From positions 8,204,343 to 8,268,342 of the forward strand of contig OX345637.1 in NCBI GenBank assembly GCA_947044365.1: a DNA stretch of 64,000 bases. The letters are read 5' to 3'. Shown piece by piece: positions 21,601 to 31,369 of the stretch (its first letter is position 1; each line of letters begins with the position of its first letter). The DNA is from Petrosia ficiformis (lineage: Eukaryota > Porifera > Demospongiae > Haplosclerida > Petrosiidae). Under the pieces are notes generated by a model that worked only from the letters and a program-made list of their open reading frames with translations, searched no databases and had not been told where the DNA came from. Position numbers and translations under genes: made by a program.

Positions 21601-22423
21601 AAATCCGTTACCCTTCACACGAGTACCATCAATACTAATGAAATCATATTCTCCACAACCTAGAAATAGGAAAAGTATTACAAGTGGGACATTTAATTGA
21701 CTCAGTAGTATACTCCAGCAATAAGATATTTGGAACTAGTAGAAGTTCTATTAACTCGTGGTGTCCTTAAATTTTGAGGTTAAATAATATTACAGATGTA
21801 GTTATTTCAGTCAATTTCCTTAACTATTTATCCAGTCTGCCCTTTATCACATGTTTTATGTGCAACACATATATTGTGCAAGTATAATAAATACATTACC
21901 ATAGTTATGGCATCTCCCATATTGTCAAGAAACTGGTAGTTATAAACTGGTCTATAGTTTCTAATATCTGATATAGCAACAATAGAGAACAAGCTATAAT
22001 TGAAAATTTGTCTTTGGATCTTCGGATAAATCTGATAACTGTGTTCATTACAGTCTTACAGATAATAATTATTCAAGATATTGACCCTGCCTACGACACT
22101 AGGTATATATAATTTCAAATAATGTTTCTACTCATACAAAGGTATTTCGATCTGATCAAAATACAGGAGCTCAGAGTTGAACTGCTTCTTGATCTATTGA
22201 TTATGCATCTTACAGTGTATAATAATAATGAATTACTTTCTGCCAATTCCTTTTGATGCTGCTCAACAGGATCAATAAGAACATCAAGTTCTGCGTATAC
22301 TGCATGAAATTTCTTGTCCCAGTCTGTTCGTTTCATCTTATGTAGCTTCAATCCTACATCAGTCTGGAGTTTGAGCTCTCGGAAAAGCCTCTTAAAGGGA
22401 AGAAAATCTCTGTCTTCAGTCAT
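9515..22423 (-). CDS. LIPE: Hormone-sensitive lipase (complete, 16 exons)
   Basis: Exons (minus): 22423-22237, 21659-21460, 20965-20807, 20121-20002, 18292-18173, 17535-17458, 16712-16611, 15595-15488, 14447-14303, 13353-13136, 12560-12427, 12111-11909, 11541-11281, 11057-10816, 10645-10430, 9712-9515. All phases agree, giving 2691 nt and 896 residues. Residues 1 to about 320 are the HSL N-terminal domain. The alpha/beta-hydrolase part shows the oxyanion motif [10 protein letters not shown] (HGGG 345-348), nucleophile GDSAGG (Ser419), [19 protein letters not shown], and the catalytic Asp836 ([10 protein letters not shown]) and His866 (LSHGF). The regulatory module between them (about 475-760) is Pro/Ser-rich and acidic, with tandem [15 protein letters not shown] repeats. 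The enzyme hydrolyses diacylglycerol and cholesteryl esters in the cytosol and at lipid droplets. It starts 209 bp from CFAP126, divergently, and ends 157 bp from the F-box start codon. Introns hold many transposons. Confidence 0.95.
9942..10040 (-). pseudogene. Orphan exon-like segment in the last LIPE intron
   Basis: A 99-nt stretch has a good acceptor (gcttttag) and donor (GTAAGG) and is open in phase 1, reading [20 protein letters not shown] and on to [12 protein letters not shown] has a phase-0 intron here, and phase 0 across this segment hits a stop, so it does not belong to LIPE. I do not recognise the family. It is probably a captured exon of another gene. Confidence 0.4.
10209..10349. 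mobile_element. Tigger/pogo-like MITE (141 bp)
   Basis: Starts CAGTGGAACTCCTCTAT and ends with ATAGAGGGGTTTCACTG, flanked by TA on both sides. These termini and the TA duplication are typical of Tigger/pogo (Tc1/mariner superfamily) non-autonomous elements. It lies in the last LIPE intron. Confidence 0.8.
11205..11262. mobile_element. Fragment of MITE family A
   Basis: Matches one end of the family A element (ttatgaacatttatctgagg, then a diverged terminus). It sits in the LIPE intron between exons 13 and 14. Confidence 0.5.
12240..12420. repeat. GATA/GATG microsatellite tract
   Basis: Repeated gatg, gata and atagatag units occupy the LIPE intron just downstream of the exon ending at 12427. 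There is no gene signal. Confidence 0.7.
12600..12812. mobile_element. MITE family B (hAT-like), copy 1
   Basis: About 213 bp, nearly identical in layout to the copies at 17785 and 58732: one end gataagttttgaagcatggg, then aatggttagtgtgtgcacca inside, ending in ttatcaaaaacac. Family-level evidence from the other copies shows 8-bp target duplications. Confidence 0.8.
13965..14275. mobile_element. MITE family A, copy with internal TA expansion
   Basis: Imperfect termini (tttacattcataatgatcac at one end, gaggtcaaggtgaatgtgaa at the other) enclose the family core (acacaaaaaagaacaggaag). A (TA)n run at 14013-14069 has expanded inside it. Other copies are at 18644, 55966 and 58029. Confidence 0.75.
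14651..14743 (+). pseudogene. Aspartic-protease (cathepsin D/pepsin family) exon fragment
   Basis: Plus-strand reading gives [20 protein letters not shown] followed by [10 protein letters not shown]. This resembles the conserved C-terminal segment of pepsin-family proteases (Cys, SSLP.ITFTI..K.YTLTP). The rest of the protease is not present nearby: similarity fades after TLTPYANF and the frame stops at 14809. It lies antisense inside a LIPE intron and is most simply a captured exon or pseudogene fragment. Confidence 0.5.
14951..15268. repeat. Tandem repeat, 20-bp unit
   Basis: About 16 copies of ACACATGTACATGTACTTAC with small variants (acataa, acatat) lie in a LIPE intron. The unit contains the self-complementary ACATGTACATGT found throughout the window. 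Open frames through it are artefacts of the repeat. Confidence 0.9.
15599..15641. repeat. TG/CA microsatellite abutting a LIPE splice acceptor
   Basis: A (TG)n run on the plus strand is (CA)n on the LIPE strand and ends directly in acacatag, the acceptor for the HGGGFV exon (15595-15488). This acceptor was chosen because it is the one that keeps phase 0 with the flanking exons. Confidence 0.7.
17785..18008. mobile_element. MITE family B (hAT-like), copy 2
   Basis: 224 bp starting CAGTGTTTTTGATAA and ending TTATCAAAAACACTG, flanked by near-identical CTGCAGTC and CTGCAGGTC, consistent with an 8-bp duplication. It lies within a LIPE intron. Confidence 0.8.
18303..18440 (-). mobile_element. tRNA-derived SINE
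   Basis: On the minus strand a tRNA-like head has an A box (TAGCTCAGTTGG at 18423-18412) and a B box (GGTTCGAGTCC at 18379-18369). It is followed by a tail GCAACTCTCATTTTCATTTT, TTGCCTCAGGTG and (CTTT)n ending tacatctct. The same tail, without the head, occurs at 51576-51665 and 57545-57625. The tail holds a 12-bp inverted pair (CACCTGAGGCAA, TTGCCTCAGGTG). Its CTTT-rich end lies only about 10 nt upstream of the LIPE acceptor at 18293 and acts as its pyrimidine tract. The head is also tRNA-like enough to be mistaken for a tRNA gene. Confidence 0.85.
18644..18910. mobile_element. MITE family A, complete copy
   Basis: Termini ggtcattcacattcacc and gaggtcattgtgaattg form an imperfect inverted repeat. 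The core contains cctgttcttttttgtgtatg. It lies in the same LIPE intron as the SINE and the foldback element. Confidence 0.8.
18965..19030 (-). other. Possible second tRNA-like SINE head
   Basis: The reverse strand reads GAGATCCTGGGTTCAATTCC, a good B-box context. No clear A box was found, so this is a weak call. Confidence 0.3.
19397..19453 (-). ncRNA. Hammerhead-ribozyme-like core, left arm
   Basis: On the minus strand the left arm repeats the core seen at 19503 on the plus strand: CTGATGAG, ACAC, loop, GTGTC, GAAAC. It is the inverted copy, so a transcript of either strand contains one core in its 3' half. Confidence 0.45.
19503..19556 (+). ncRNA. Hammerhead-ribozyme-like core, right arm
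   Basis: CTGATGAG (19515-19522), ACAC (19523-19526), loop ATCTGTTAAAA, GTGTC (19538-19542) and GAAA (19543-19546) match the conserved hammerhead order CUGAnGA, stem II, GAAA. Stem II pairs GACAC with GTGTC. Upstream gcagagaccag could be one side of stem I. I did not find a convincing partner with the NUH cleavage triplet, so activity is unproven. Confidence 0.45.
20430..20662. mobile_element. Element family C (TTAGTTAACTAAAAC type)
   Basis: Repeated palindromic motifs (ttagttatagttaactaaaa, tttagttaacta) and an internal ttacagtagacctgtaattt match the copies at 29165, 33232 and 53350. Ends are fuzzy and no target duplication could be fixed. It lies in a LIPE intron. Confidence 0.7.
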
Positions 22424-22632
22424 CCTGCACTGCAGAGACTGACTGCCTCCTATGCCGTAAATACATAGGTCGATCTAATTAAGCATGTTTCCATGGCAAT
22501 ATAACTTAGCCCTACAAGTTGCTATGGAAATTAACTGTCGCAAAAAATAAACGGCTAGATCTAACTACATGTATATACAGCTCCAGAAAAGTGGACAAAC
22601 ATAACATTATATATCAGGTCACAATTCCAAAC
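22424..22632. promoter_or_regulatory. Shared LIPE/CFAP126 divergent promoter region
   Basis: Only 209 bp separate the LIPE and CFAP126 start codons, which point away from each other. Both 5' UTRs and promoters must lie here or overlap the first exons. I see no TATA box with a convincing position. Confidence 0.6.
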
Positions 22633-24782
22633 ATGTCTACTCATTACAGTTGCAACCAGGTAAGTTAATTTTTTAAAAAAAGTATATATAATTAAAATTA
22701 ATTTTTCTGGTCATCATTTCATTATTTTTCAGTTTGAGTCATCATTTGTTCCTTGTCGATTGCAAAACTATGAGGTGCCAAGACAATACAAAGAGGTATG
22801 TTTATTGTATGTACCTTATTAGCTATTTATATAGAGAACGGGTATATATATTATCTTGTATTAACACCATCATTTGAAATACACATTATATATATATATA
22901 TATATATAATATATATTATATATATATATATATTATATATATATATATATATAATCTGCTTTTACCTATTCCTAATCTTCTATATGGTGCTAAACATCCC
23001 AGTGTCATAATGTATAGTTTCCTCAATTCTCCTTCAGTTTCAATACGACAACACACTCCACCAACAACAACGTCATTAAAATATGCTGTGAATATGAAAT
23101 TGTATGTATGTATGCATGACAAAAAGTATTAACTTTACATATGTATGTATAGTGACATTTCAAATTATCATGATATTTAATGGATACTTGAATACTATCG
23201 ATAGTGAAACTAAAATTTGAATACAGATTCTGAGCATTCCTTTGGCAGAAAAAATAAGTACTCCCATACATCACTCTTTGTTAAGATCAAACATTCTTTG
23301 CTATCTTCACATGTTTTTTCATGTGTTTGTGGGTGTGTTGAGGCATGCTCATATCCACATGTCCACTAACATGATAATAGTTTTTAACTATCACTGTCAT
23401 GATAGTAGCACTGACGATAACGATAGTCACACTATCATTACTATCGCCCAGCCCTAATATATACATTTGTACATATATGTGTAATTATATAACTAGTGAA
23501 ATGCACAGGGCAAGCTTGTTAAATGTTTAGGGTATGGCTGAAACAGAATGTAGATAATATGTGTGACACATATGCAAAAAAAAAGCTGATGAGTTCAGAC
23601 CAACTGCACATAGCCTACTCTGTAGATGGGTTTCTATAAGTTTACTGTCTGGTCATCGATCTGGTTCCCTTTTAGGACATAACTAACTCTGCTGCCTCGA
23701 TACGTTGGTTGTTGTGTTGTGCTTTCATGCCATTAGAAAACATAGCAGGAACTGAACCAAGGGCCCTCAGCTTCAAAATTGTACAAAATAACAAACATTA
23801 TTCATTCATGTTACAAAAAAAGATTGTACAAACAAAATACTGAAAATAGCCATCGTTCATTCAGTTGACTACACTTGCCCTAATTAATTACTTACTAAAA
23901 CTAAATCATGAGCTCTATCCATTTTCCCATTTTCTTCTCATTTAGTATCCTTCAAAGAGAAAGGGTTTCACACAAATTATTGCAAATGATAGAGGTCACC
24001 TGGTGATGGAAGCAAACCGTTCTTCTAAAAACCCATGGGGACATTTCACGGGTACTTGGCAAAAACCTCGCAAACCTATTCAATTAAAAATCACAACTAA
24101 ACTGATGGCTCAAAAGGCAAGGTTTGCAGACTCCAAGCTGAAGGAAACATCTCCTTCTCCCTTACAAAGTATTGATGAACAGAATGAGCAACTGGAGTCT
24201 AATGACAATGAATTAAATAAATTATCAGATGATTCTAAGCCACCAACTTCTCAAGAACAATCAAGACAGAGTACCTCTAGTGAGCGATTAGGGAGCTCAA
24301 AGAGCACTCATTCTCAAGACCCTACCTCATTATCTGGAACTCACACTCCCGAGAGTCGCCCTTGTTGTCCATCTCCTAGTGGTACTCCGGTGAATGGTAG
24401 TAGACCAACATCAGTACAGTCACAGAAAACAGAGTCAAGGTCTAGAGGTTCCTTTTCTGGTGCTAGCTCTAGAATATTATCTGCTCCAGTTAGTGGTCGA
24501 TCTTCACATGTTGGTTCTAGAATCAATTCAGCCTCTGCATGCAGCCAAAAAACGTCATCATCCAATTTTAAAAGTGTTGAAGAAGATATTACTGAAGCAT
24601 CCAGGCCATACTCAAGAGAAGGAATGGGACAAAGATCAGCATTGAGTACTCCACAGGGTACTAGAGTGTACACACCTTTATCCATAGGATCCAGACCATA
24701 CAGCGGTGGATCTATAGCCTTAACTACCAGTAGCTATGATGGTAACAAAAGCAGAGGAGTACAGTGTCCATCAAAATCATAG
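22633..24782 (+). CDS. CFAP126: Flattop / cilia- and flagella-associated protein 126
   Basis: Exons 22633-22659, 22733-22795 and 23946-24782 join in phase 0 throughout to give 308 residues. The N-terminus MSTHYSCNQFESSFVP, then GFTQIIANDRGHL (about residues 37-49) and NPWGHFTGTWQKP match the Flattop signature (IIANDRGHL..NPWG.F.GTW). The C-terminal two thirds is low-complexity, rich in Ser, Thr, Pro and Gln, as in other family members. Flattop binds ciliary doublet microtubules and helps position basal bodies, so expression in ciliated cells is expected. It shares a 209-bp divergent promoter with LIPE. Intron 2 (22796-23945) contains an antisense NAA50 exon, TA repeats and a MITE end. Confidence 0.92.
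22880..22955. repeat. TA-rich microsatellite
   Basis: A (TA)n run with palindromic TATATAATATATTATA interruptions in CFAP126 intron 2, adjacent to the NAA50-like exon. Confidence 0.85.
22966..23085 (-). pseudogene. Isolated NAA50-type N-acetyltransferase exon
   Basis: A 120-nt minus-strand segment with an acceptor (tattcacag) and donor (GTAAAA) encodes AYFNDVVVGGVCC, then RKLYIMTLGCLAPYRRLGIG. This is the acetyl-CoA-binding core of NAA50, including the R-x-x-G-x-G-type loop (RRLGIG). The frame is intact. I could not find the other NAA50 exons on either side; downstream is TA repeat. It is probably a duplicated exon stranded in CFAP126 intron 2, though a spread-out real gene is not fully excluded. 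Confidence 0.75.
23365..23457. mobile_element. End of a hAT-type MITE
   Basis: Contains repeated actatcgt/gatagt motifs and ends tatcgcccagccctaat. The reverse strand reads ATTAGGGCTGGGCGATA, a terminus common in animal hAT MITEs. The other end was not identified. Confidence 0.45.
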
Positions 24783-25034
24783 CCATGTTAAACTACGTAT
24801 ACATCATACAAAACACATATGCATACTTATTATTAGCATACATTCTACTATATTATGTGCATTCTATACTAGTACTCCAGATATTACAATTTTTACAATA
24901 CTTATATAAATTAAGTAGAAAATTATGTCATTCTTGTTGTACTGCAAATAGAACTGGTGTCATGAAATAGAACTCCACAAAATTTCTAGCTAATCATGTG
25001 CTCCTTGAGCCTCTTGATGAGTCTCTTGATGACC

Positions 25035-25190
25035 GGATTGGAGCGTGCAGGATTTCGCTGCACGTGCAGGAATATTATTAAAAAATTTAAGTATAATAAT
25101 TATTAATTAAGTATTACAACCGTCATAACTCTAAAGCAGTTGTTCTACTTCAAATATAACTTGCATCATGAAATTCTCTTTGTGTTTTCA
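25035..25190. repeat. Dispersed repeat with GCACGTGCAGGAAT, copy 1
   Basis: Shares gctgcacgtgcaggaat and ctaaagcagttgttctact with 26325-26480, with the same spacing of AT-rich sequence. A related end in the other orientation is near 27690-27740 (agtagaagaacagctttaga). Confidence 0.65.
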
Positions 25191-25814
25191 AACATAAAGG
25201 TTTGGAATCTAAATTTTTTTTCTATAAGCAAATCTACTTGATATATAGTGTCAAGTGGGCCGAGAGGGCTCTACCCCTCAAAATCTGCATTGGAGTTGCT
25301 GAACCCCCTCCACTTTAGTAGCTAAATAATTATAGTGTACTATACATAACAATAATTATTGCTATACATAAGTCAATACTGATTTTAGCTCTCAGATTGC
25401 ACAAGAAGCAATCTCCAGCATAGAATTTTCCTGGACTCCAACACAGTGCAGGGCATGGAAGCATCCTTGCATATACTCTTTGCCCCCCCCCCCCCCCCCA
25501 TTTTTACATAGATGTCTCCCCCTGAGTGTATATAATTATAATACATAATTATAAATGTAAAATATATAATTTATAAAATATCACAGCCATTAATTTTATC
25601 AGAGTGAGCAGTTCTGTGTTACATGATTCATATTATGTATGGATGATCTATGTTTGTTGTTTTGTAATTTTTATTTCAAGATCTCAACCACCAAATTAAT
25701 GTTTATAATAATTTATTTAGAAGCCAATATTTATAATAAATATATAGTTATAATTATATATATATTATTATAATTATTTATTTGGTTAGCTATGGTAAAT
25801 GTTTGTCCACATCT

Positions 25815-26155
25815 AGCTGGTACACAGATAGCTGAATTGTGATATATTATATATATAATTATATATATTATATAATTTATATATATTAAGCTCATCTTTG
25901 ACATTGTAACATTGACTTGAAACCGTGATCCAAAATGTATCTCTATACTGATGATATAAAAATGCTTACTGAAGCAGACGCAGTTCATCAGTTCACTGTT
26001 GACTCAGTTTGGTATATCTCCATTTGTAATCACGAACAGCTCGATTACATCACCTTAATAGCTTCAGTCTTCTGTTGTTGTTCGTCCTACAACTGTCTTT
26101 GTAACATTGATCTGAGCCATGCAATGTAGATACATCTCTTTCTGTGTCTATACTA
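25815..26155. repeat. Dispersed duplicate, copy 1
   Basis: Shares ttaagctcatcttt, aacattgacttgaaac, atctctatactgatgata and aatagcttcagtcttctgtt with 26975-27460. No gene was recognised in either copy. Confidence 0.65.
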
Positions 26156-26324
26156 CTATTAGGGATTAGTGTCAAAATTAAACATCTTTTTTTCTTAAAA
26201 GAAGACTATAATCTACAGTGCTACAATAATGATTAGAGTTAACAAAGAACAAAAAGTAGAATGTTCCTGAAAGAATGACCTACATAGGGTTGTATTCTAA
26301 TACTTCTTAGTCATGGACAAGTCT

Positions 26325-26480
26325 TGACAGGAGCGTGCACTGTTAAAGCTGCACGTGCAGGAATGTTCTAACTAATTAATTAAATTATTAAAATAATTGT
26401 TAATTAACATCAAAAGGTCTTTCTTTTTTCTGATGCATGTTGCTCTAAAGCAGTTGTTCTACTGCAAACAGAACGCACAT
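26325..26480. repeat. Dispersed repeat with GCACGTGCAGGAAT, copy 2
   Basis: Second copy of the 25035 repeat, with ggagcgtgca, gctgcacgtgcaggaatg and the tail ctaaagcagttgttctactg. Confidence 0.65.
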
Positions 26481-26974
26481 TATCAACTTTACTGTCTTAC
26501 AACAAATCTGTTGATGTGTTTCATTCGTATGTAGCTACACTTTTTCATCAATCCCATGACAGATCTGGGCATCTGATAAAAACTATCAGTTGGTATTGAT
26601 GAATTTGGAATAATTATTTGCAAACTTGTTACAACAGTCGCATCATTATTTTAGCTAATAACACTATAATTATATAGAACTATAATATATCTGAAAATAT
26701 ATTAGTCATGATACAGTTATGATTGACTCCATAATAATTTTTTTTAATCCAATACATTTGACACACTGCAGTGAGTGCATGTGCTAAATAATGACATGTC
26801 TCTCAGTCATAGCAATACAGTACTCCATCCAACATAAAAAAGTGTATATATAATACTTATAATTATATAATTATAATAATAGTACATGTATAATAATTGT
26901 TAGTAATGATGTGAAAAGAATTCACCTGTCCACCATCACATGATATCTAACCAGGAGCCCATCATAAACTTAAC

Positions 26975-27460
26975 TTGTACACAGACAGCTGGATTATGAA
27001 GCTTTCCCAGATCTTTAACTGTTGTTAACTGTTTTGACAATATATATATATATATATATATTATATTATATATATATTATATATATTATATAGCTATATA
27101 TATAATTATATAATATATATATATATATATCTCCACTAGCAATCACATATTATATATTAAGCTCACCTTTATCAATTTCACTGTCTTGTCTAACATTGAC
27201 TTGAAACATGCAAAATATATCTCTATACTGATGATAGACCTGCCGCCTTCCCATGCATACTGAAGCTGAGACAGTTCACCATCTTCAAATTTGTTGACTC
27301 AATTTTGTATATCTCCATTTGCTATCATTAACAGCTCAATTACACCAGTTTAATAGCTTCAGTCTTCTGTTTTTGTTCGTCGTCCAACCATTCAACTGTC
27401 TTTCTAACATTGCCTGAAAACTGAGTACATCTCTCAGGCTGTGTCTATATAGTACTGCAT
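26975..27460. repeat. Dispersed duplicate, copy 2
   Basis: Longer copy of the 25815 repeat, with an expanded TA-rich block at 27039-27130. Confidence 0.65.
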
Positions 27461-27764
27461 GAGTACTGAATGGCCATAACTACTATATAGCTCTCAGTTT
27501 AAATATTAAATGGTCACAGTCAGTTGTGTGTAGTCTTGAATACGATATCCTATCTCTAAGTAAAACAGCTTCGCGGTCATTGAAAGTATCTTTCTATGTG
27601 ACCCACATGCAGTAAAACTGTTATTGCCAAACTAAAAGTGACACCAGCCTCAAAATACATCACAAGATTCGCTGTGAAACAATAAATGTGATGCTACAAG
27701 TTCTATTTGCAGTAGAAGAACAGCTTTAGAGTTATGAGGAAGAAAAGAATAAACACAGAAAAAA

Positions 27765-28190
27765 ACAAAAGGCGGGAAAAGAACAATGGAAATCTTTGAG
27801 TAGATTTGATTGGCCAAAAATATTAAAACAAAAGGCGGGAAAATTCTGTATAAAAAGCAGTGCATCTCAAGCATGCGACATTTGTGGCTCAAGAGCCGAA
27901 GAGGACAAGACAAAGAAGAAGTGGATCAAGACTGCGCAAGACTAAAAAGAAGTGGATAGATGGATCAAGACTGCAAGACCAAGAAGTGGATAGGTGGATC
28001 AAGATTCAAGAAAGCAAGACCCAAGAAGCAATCACTATACCGATGCCCAGGTTGGGGACGCCGAAGGTCTCTTCAAGTCACTAAAGTGGATAGATGGATC
28101 AAGATTAGAGAAAGCAAGACCCAAGAAGCAATTACTATACCGATGCCCAGGTTGGGGACGCCGAAGGTCTCTTCAAATCACTATGGATCA
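27765..28190 (+). other. Possible small transcription unit with duplicated unit
   Basis: Two aaggcgggaaaa sites (27769 and 27831, E2F-like) precede tataaaaag at about 27851. Downstream lies a Lys/Arg-rich frame (ATFVAQEPKRTRQRRSGSRL...) that runs into a duplicated unit of about 110 bp (27975-28083 and 28086-28185) holding ccgatgcccaggttggggac. A third copy of that core is at 28607. It may be a short gene, a TE promoter or chance; no family was recognised. Confidence 0.3.
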
Positions 28191-28498
28191 TAATACTACA
28201 ACCACAGGTCAATCTTTCCATGCGTGTGTCACTATAATTTATGTTTAAAAGTATACTGTATAATTTGCATACTGTTTTTCTCTCTCTATACAGGTACTCT
28301 ACCTATCCATCTATCCACTCTCTTCTCTCTTAAAAGGTGAGTTTTCTTTCTGTGTCTATTTCTCTTTTCTGTTTTTCCATTCTTTGTTAAATTTTTGAAC
28401 AGTTCGTTTACTACTTTTCCTCCCACACAGGTCTGTTTCTGTGACTTGCTGCAGCTTTTGTGCTCCTCACTTGGAATTCGTGTACTCATTTGTCCTCC

Positions 28499-28594
28499 AT
28501 TCCTACAATCAGGGTTGGCTAGCCACCCATTTTTATTTATTTATTTATTTATTTTTTTTTTGTGGTGGCTAGTCTAGCCCTGGTTGTAGGAATG
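28499..28594. repeat. Hairpin with 30-bp arms and T-rich loop
   Basis: Arms attcctacaatcagggttgg.. and ..ccctggttgtaggaat are reverse complements with minor mismatches (inner part ggctagccacc/ggtggctag), separated by (TTTA)n and poly-T. Confidence 0.75.
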
Positions 28595-28679
28595 GGACAA
28601 TGAGTATACCGATGCCCAGGTTGGGGACGCCAGAGGTCTCTTCAAGTCACCAGATCCAGCCCCGTGTGGGGCAGCTCCA

Positions 28680-28935
28680 GCCTACTTCATCCAGTGCTCC
28701 AGTTCCAGTCTTCCTAATCCAGTGTTCCAGTCTACCTCATCCAGTGCTCCAATTCCAATCGACCTCATCCAGTGCTCCAGTTCCAGTCTTCCCGATCCAT
28801 TGCTCCAGTTCCAGCCTACCTCATCCAGTGCTCCAGCTTCCAGTCTTCCTGATCCAGTGCTCCATGTCTTCCTGATCCAGTGCTCCAATTCCAGTCTATA
28901 CCTCATCCAGTGCTGCAGTTCCAGTCTACCTCCAG
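28680..28935. repeat. C-rich minisatellite
   Basis: About nine degenerate units built on tccagtgctccagttccagt with cttcctgat or ctacctcat linkers. It is strongly strand-asymmetric (C/T on plus), unlike the AT-rich surroundings. Confidence 0.85.
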
Positions 28936-29164
28936 TCCAGAAGACTGTAGTTTATTTCTGTTTTTGTACATTTTTTTCTTTCAAATTTCACTTAATTATA
29001 TACACTACTATTTTTTTAAATGTAAATTTTGTGAAAATACGCATTTTAAAATATTAAAACAATATACTAGTTATTTTTAACCTTTATTATTTCATTGTAA
29101 AAACTCTATATATATCCAACCACTGATGTTTTATATACAGTTTTGTTGACCCATTTAGGGCATT

Positions 29165-29390
29165 GTGACTTTTTTAGTTAAGCCGGTTAAAACTGAACTA
29201 AATTTAATTACAAGTGCATTACTATAATTAACTAAAATAAACATTGGCCAGATGAATAATGGGCACTTCTTTAGTTAGTACTAAAACCCTCCTTTTAGTA
29301 AGCCTAATATTATTTTAGTTAAAATGTGCAACTATATCAGTTAAAAAATATCATTCAAAAAAAGTTTGAGAAACTAGGCATACTATTATT
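29165..29390. mobile_element. Element family C, diverged copy
   Basis: Contains ttagttagtactaaaaccc, ttttagtaagcctaatatta and ends agtttgagaaactaggcata. It matches the inverted layout of the 20430 and 53350 copies and lies about 100 bp upstream of ZPR1. Confidence 0.6.
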
Positions 29391-29495
29391 GTCAAACTAC
29401 AACAACACTCATGCAAAATGTTCTTCCGGTTTCGCCCACTCAACTTGATTTAATTAAACAAGAGCACCCTCTTGCAGAGACCACCCCACCTAAAC

Positions 29496-31302
29496 ATGGC
29501 GACTAGTGATGACAGAGTTCCTGCCACTTCGGATACTCTTACACAGCCTTTATTTCGTAATATTGATGCCAGTAATGTAGAAGAACTGGAAACAAGTGAG
29601 CTAGAGTCTCTATGCTTAGAATGTGGACAAAATGTAAGTATTGTAGTCATTGTACATAATTATGATGAATATGCACATATCATTATGCATTAATTTATTA
29701 TAATAATTATTATACCCATTATAATTATATTAAGTAAGTGGAGGGTTAATTATTCACTTCTTATTTTGCACTGTGGATAGTTATTATGAACTACTGGTTT
29801 TAAATGTGGGCGAGCCATTATGACAGTGCAGTGGCTATGTCTCAGATGGAAGCAGGCACTGATGAAATATAGTATTAATTGATATAATTGCACATTTTGG
29901 ATTTTAAATAACTTGGTTTGTCTGTTATATCATTTAGGGCACTACTCGTCTATTACTAACAAAGATTCCCATGTTTCGTGAGGTCATAGTGATGTCGTTT
30001 TCCTGTCCTCATTGTGGTAACAGTAACAATGAGGTTCAGGAAGGAGCCACCATTCATGACAAAGGAGTCAAGTATACTCTGCAAGTTACAAAACCTCAGG
30101 TAATTTATTATACCAGATATTGAGCGTTTGCAAAGGATATGTTTTTCATTAACTTGTTGCTATGTTGGACATTCAAGAATGTGGCAATGAGGAAATTCTA
30201 TAGAGACTGTGTTTTGGAGCTCTCTTTTCACAAAAGCATTTAACAAGCTTTCTTCATAGTGCATAGCTTCAAATAATTTATAGCATTCCAACATGAAGAA
30301 ATCATACATGCTACTTTTCTGGGAAAGGAGCTGGAAACATTCTCACAGTAGAATATGCTCATCGCAATGGTATTCCAACATGGTGGAAATTTGTGAAAAG
30401 GTCCATTGCAACCACCCTAGTGACCCCACAGTAAACTGTAGTTATGATCTAGTCACATGTATGAAAAATGTTAGAGTGTACTGATATTAGTATCTATTTA
30501 CCTCTGCTACAGTGAGAGAGAATATCAGAACTTCATATATTGAAATTTTGTTTGTTAGTTCTCAGAGCTTGATATGGCAATACTTTGTGCAGATAATTTA
30601 ACTTAAGCACTTAATTACAAAACTTAGTTTTGTTTAGATTGTCAATGCACGGTTAGTTTAAACACTAGTCATGAAAATCTTTTTATTACAAAATTGCAGA
30701 CATATCAGCTCTTTACAGCAACCTTCAACATAAAATATCATGACAGCTATATGTAGCAGACATTCACATACTTAATTTAGGGGATTGTTGTAACTTTTGT
30801 ACCCACAAACAATAACAATAATTATTACAAAGATTAATGCTTGATAGTAGTATACTGCAACAGTAATACCGCAGGCTATGGAAATCACTAAATTAAGTAT
30901 AATTATGCTTAAGTCTGTTCACATTCACAATGACTTCAAAATTAGGTTATAATGATTTTTAACAATTGTCCCCTTAAAGTAAGATATCATTAACTGATTT
31001 CACATCTTTTACGTATTCATGTCTTTAATGGGAACATTTCACAGGACAAGAATCGTCTGATTGTAAAAGCTGATTCAGCAACTTTCATAATACCAGAATT
31101 AGAATTTGAAGTACCACCTAATGCACAGAAAGGTAGTGTCAATACACTAGAGGGATTCATTCAATGCAGTATTGAAGGCCTCGAGAAAGACCAACCAACT
31201 CGAAAAGTTAGTATATACATACAGATGTAACTAAAGAGTTCACAAATTGAATAAATTTATGAATTTAGATAAAAATAGTTGTATGTATACTCTCTCTCTC
31301 CC

Positions 31303-31369
<67 letters not shown>

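Larger units (their letters stand above)
24983..29495. other. Intergenic repeat-rich region between CFAP126 and ZPR1
   Basis: No supported protein gene. It contains two pairs of dispersed duplications, a poly-C run at about 25483-25499, TA-rich tracts, a possible small transcription unit near 27830, a hairpin, a C-rich minisatellite and a family C element, most listed separately. Confidence 0.6.
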
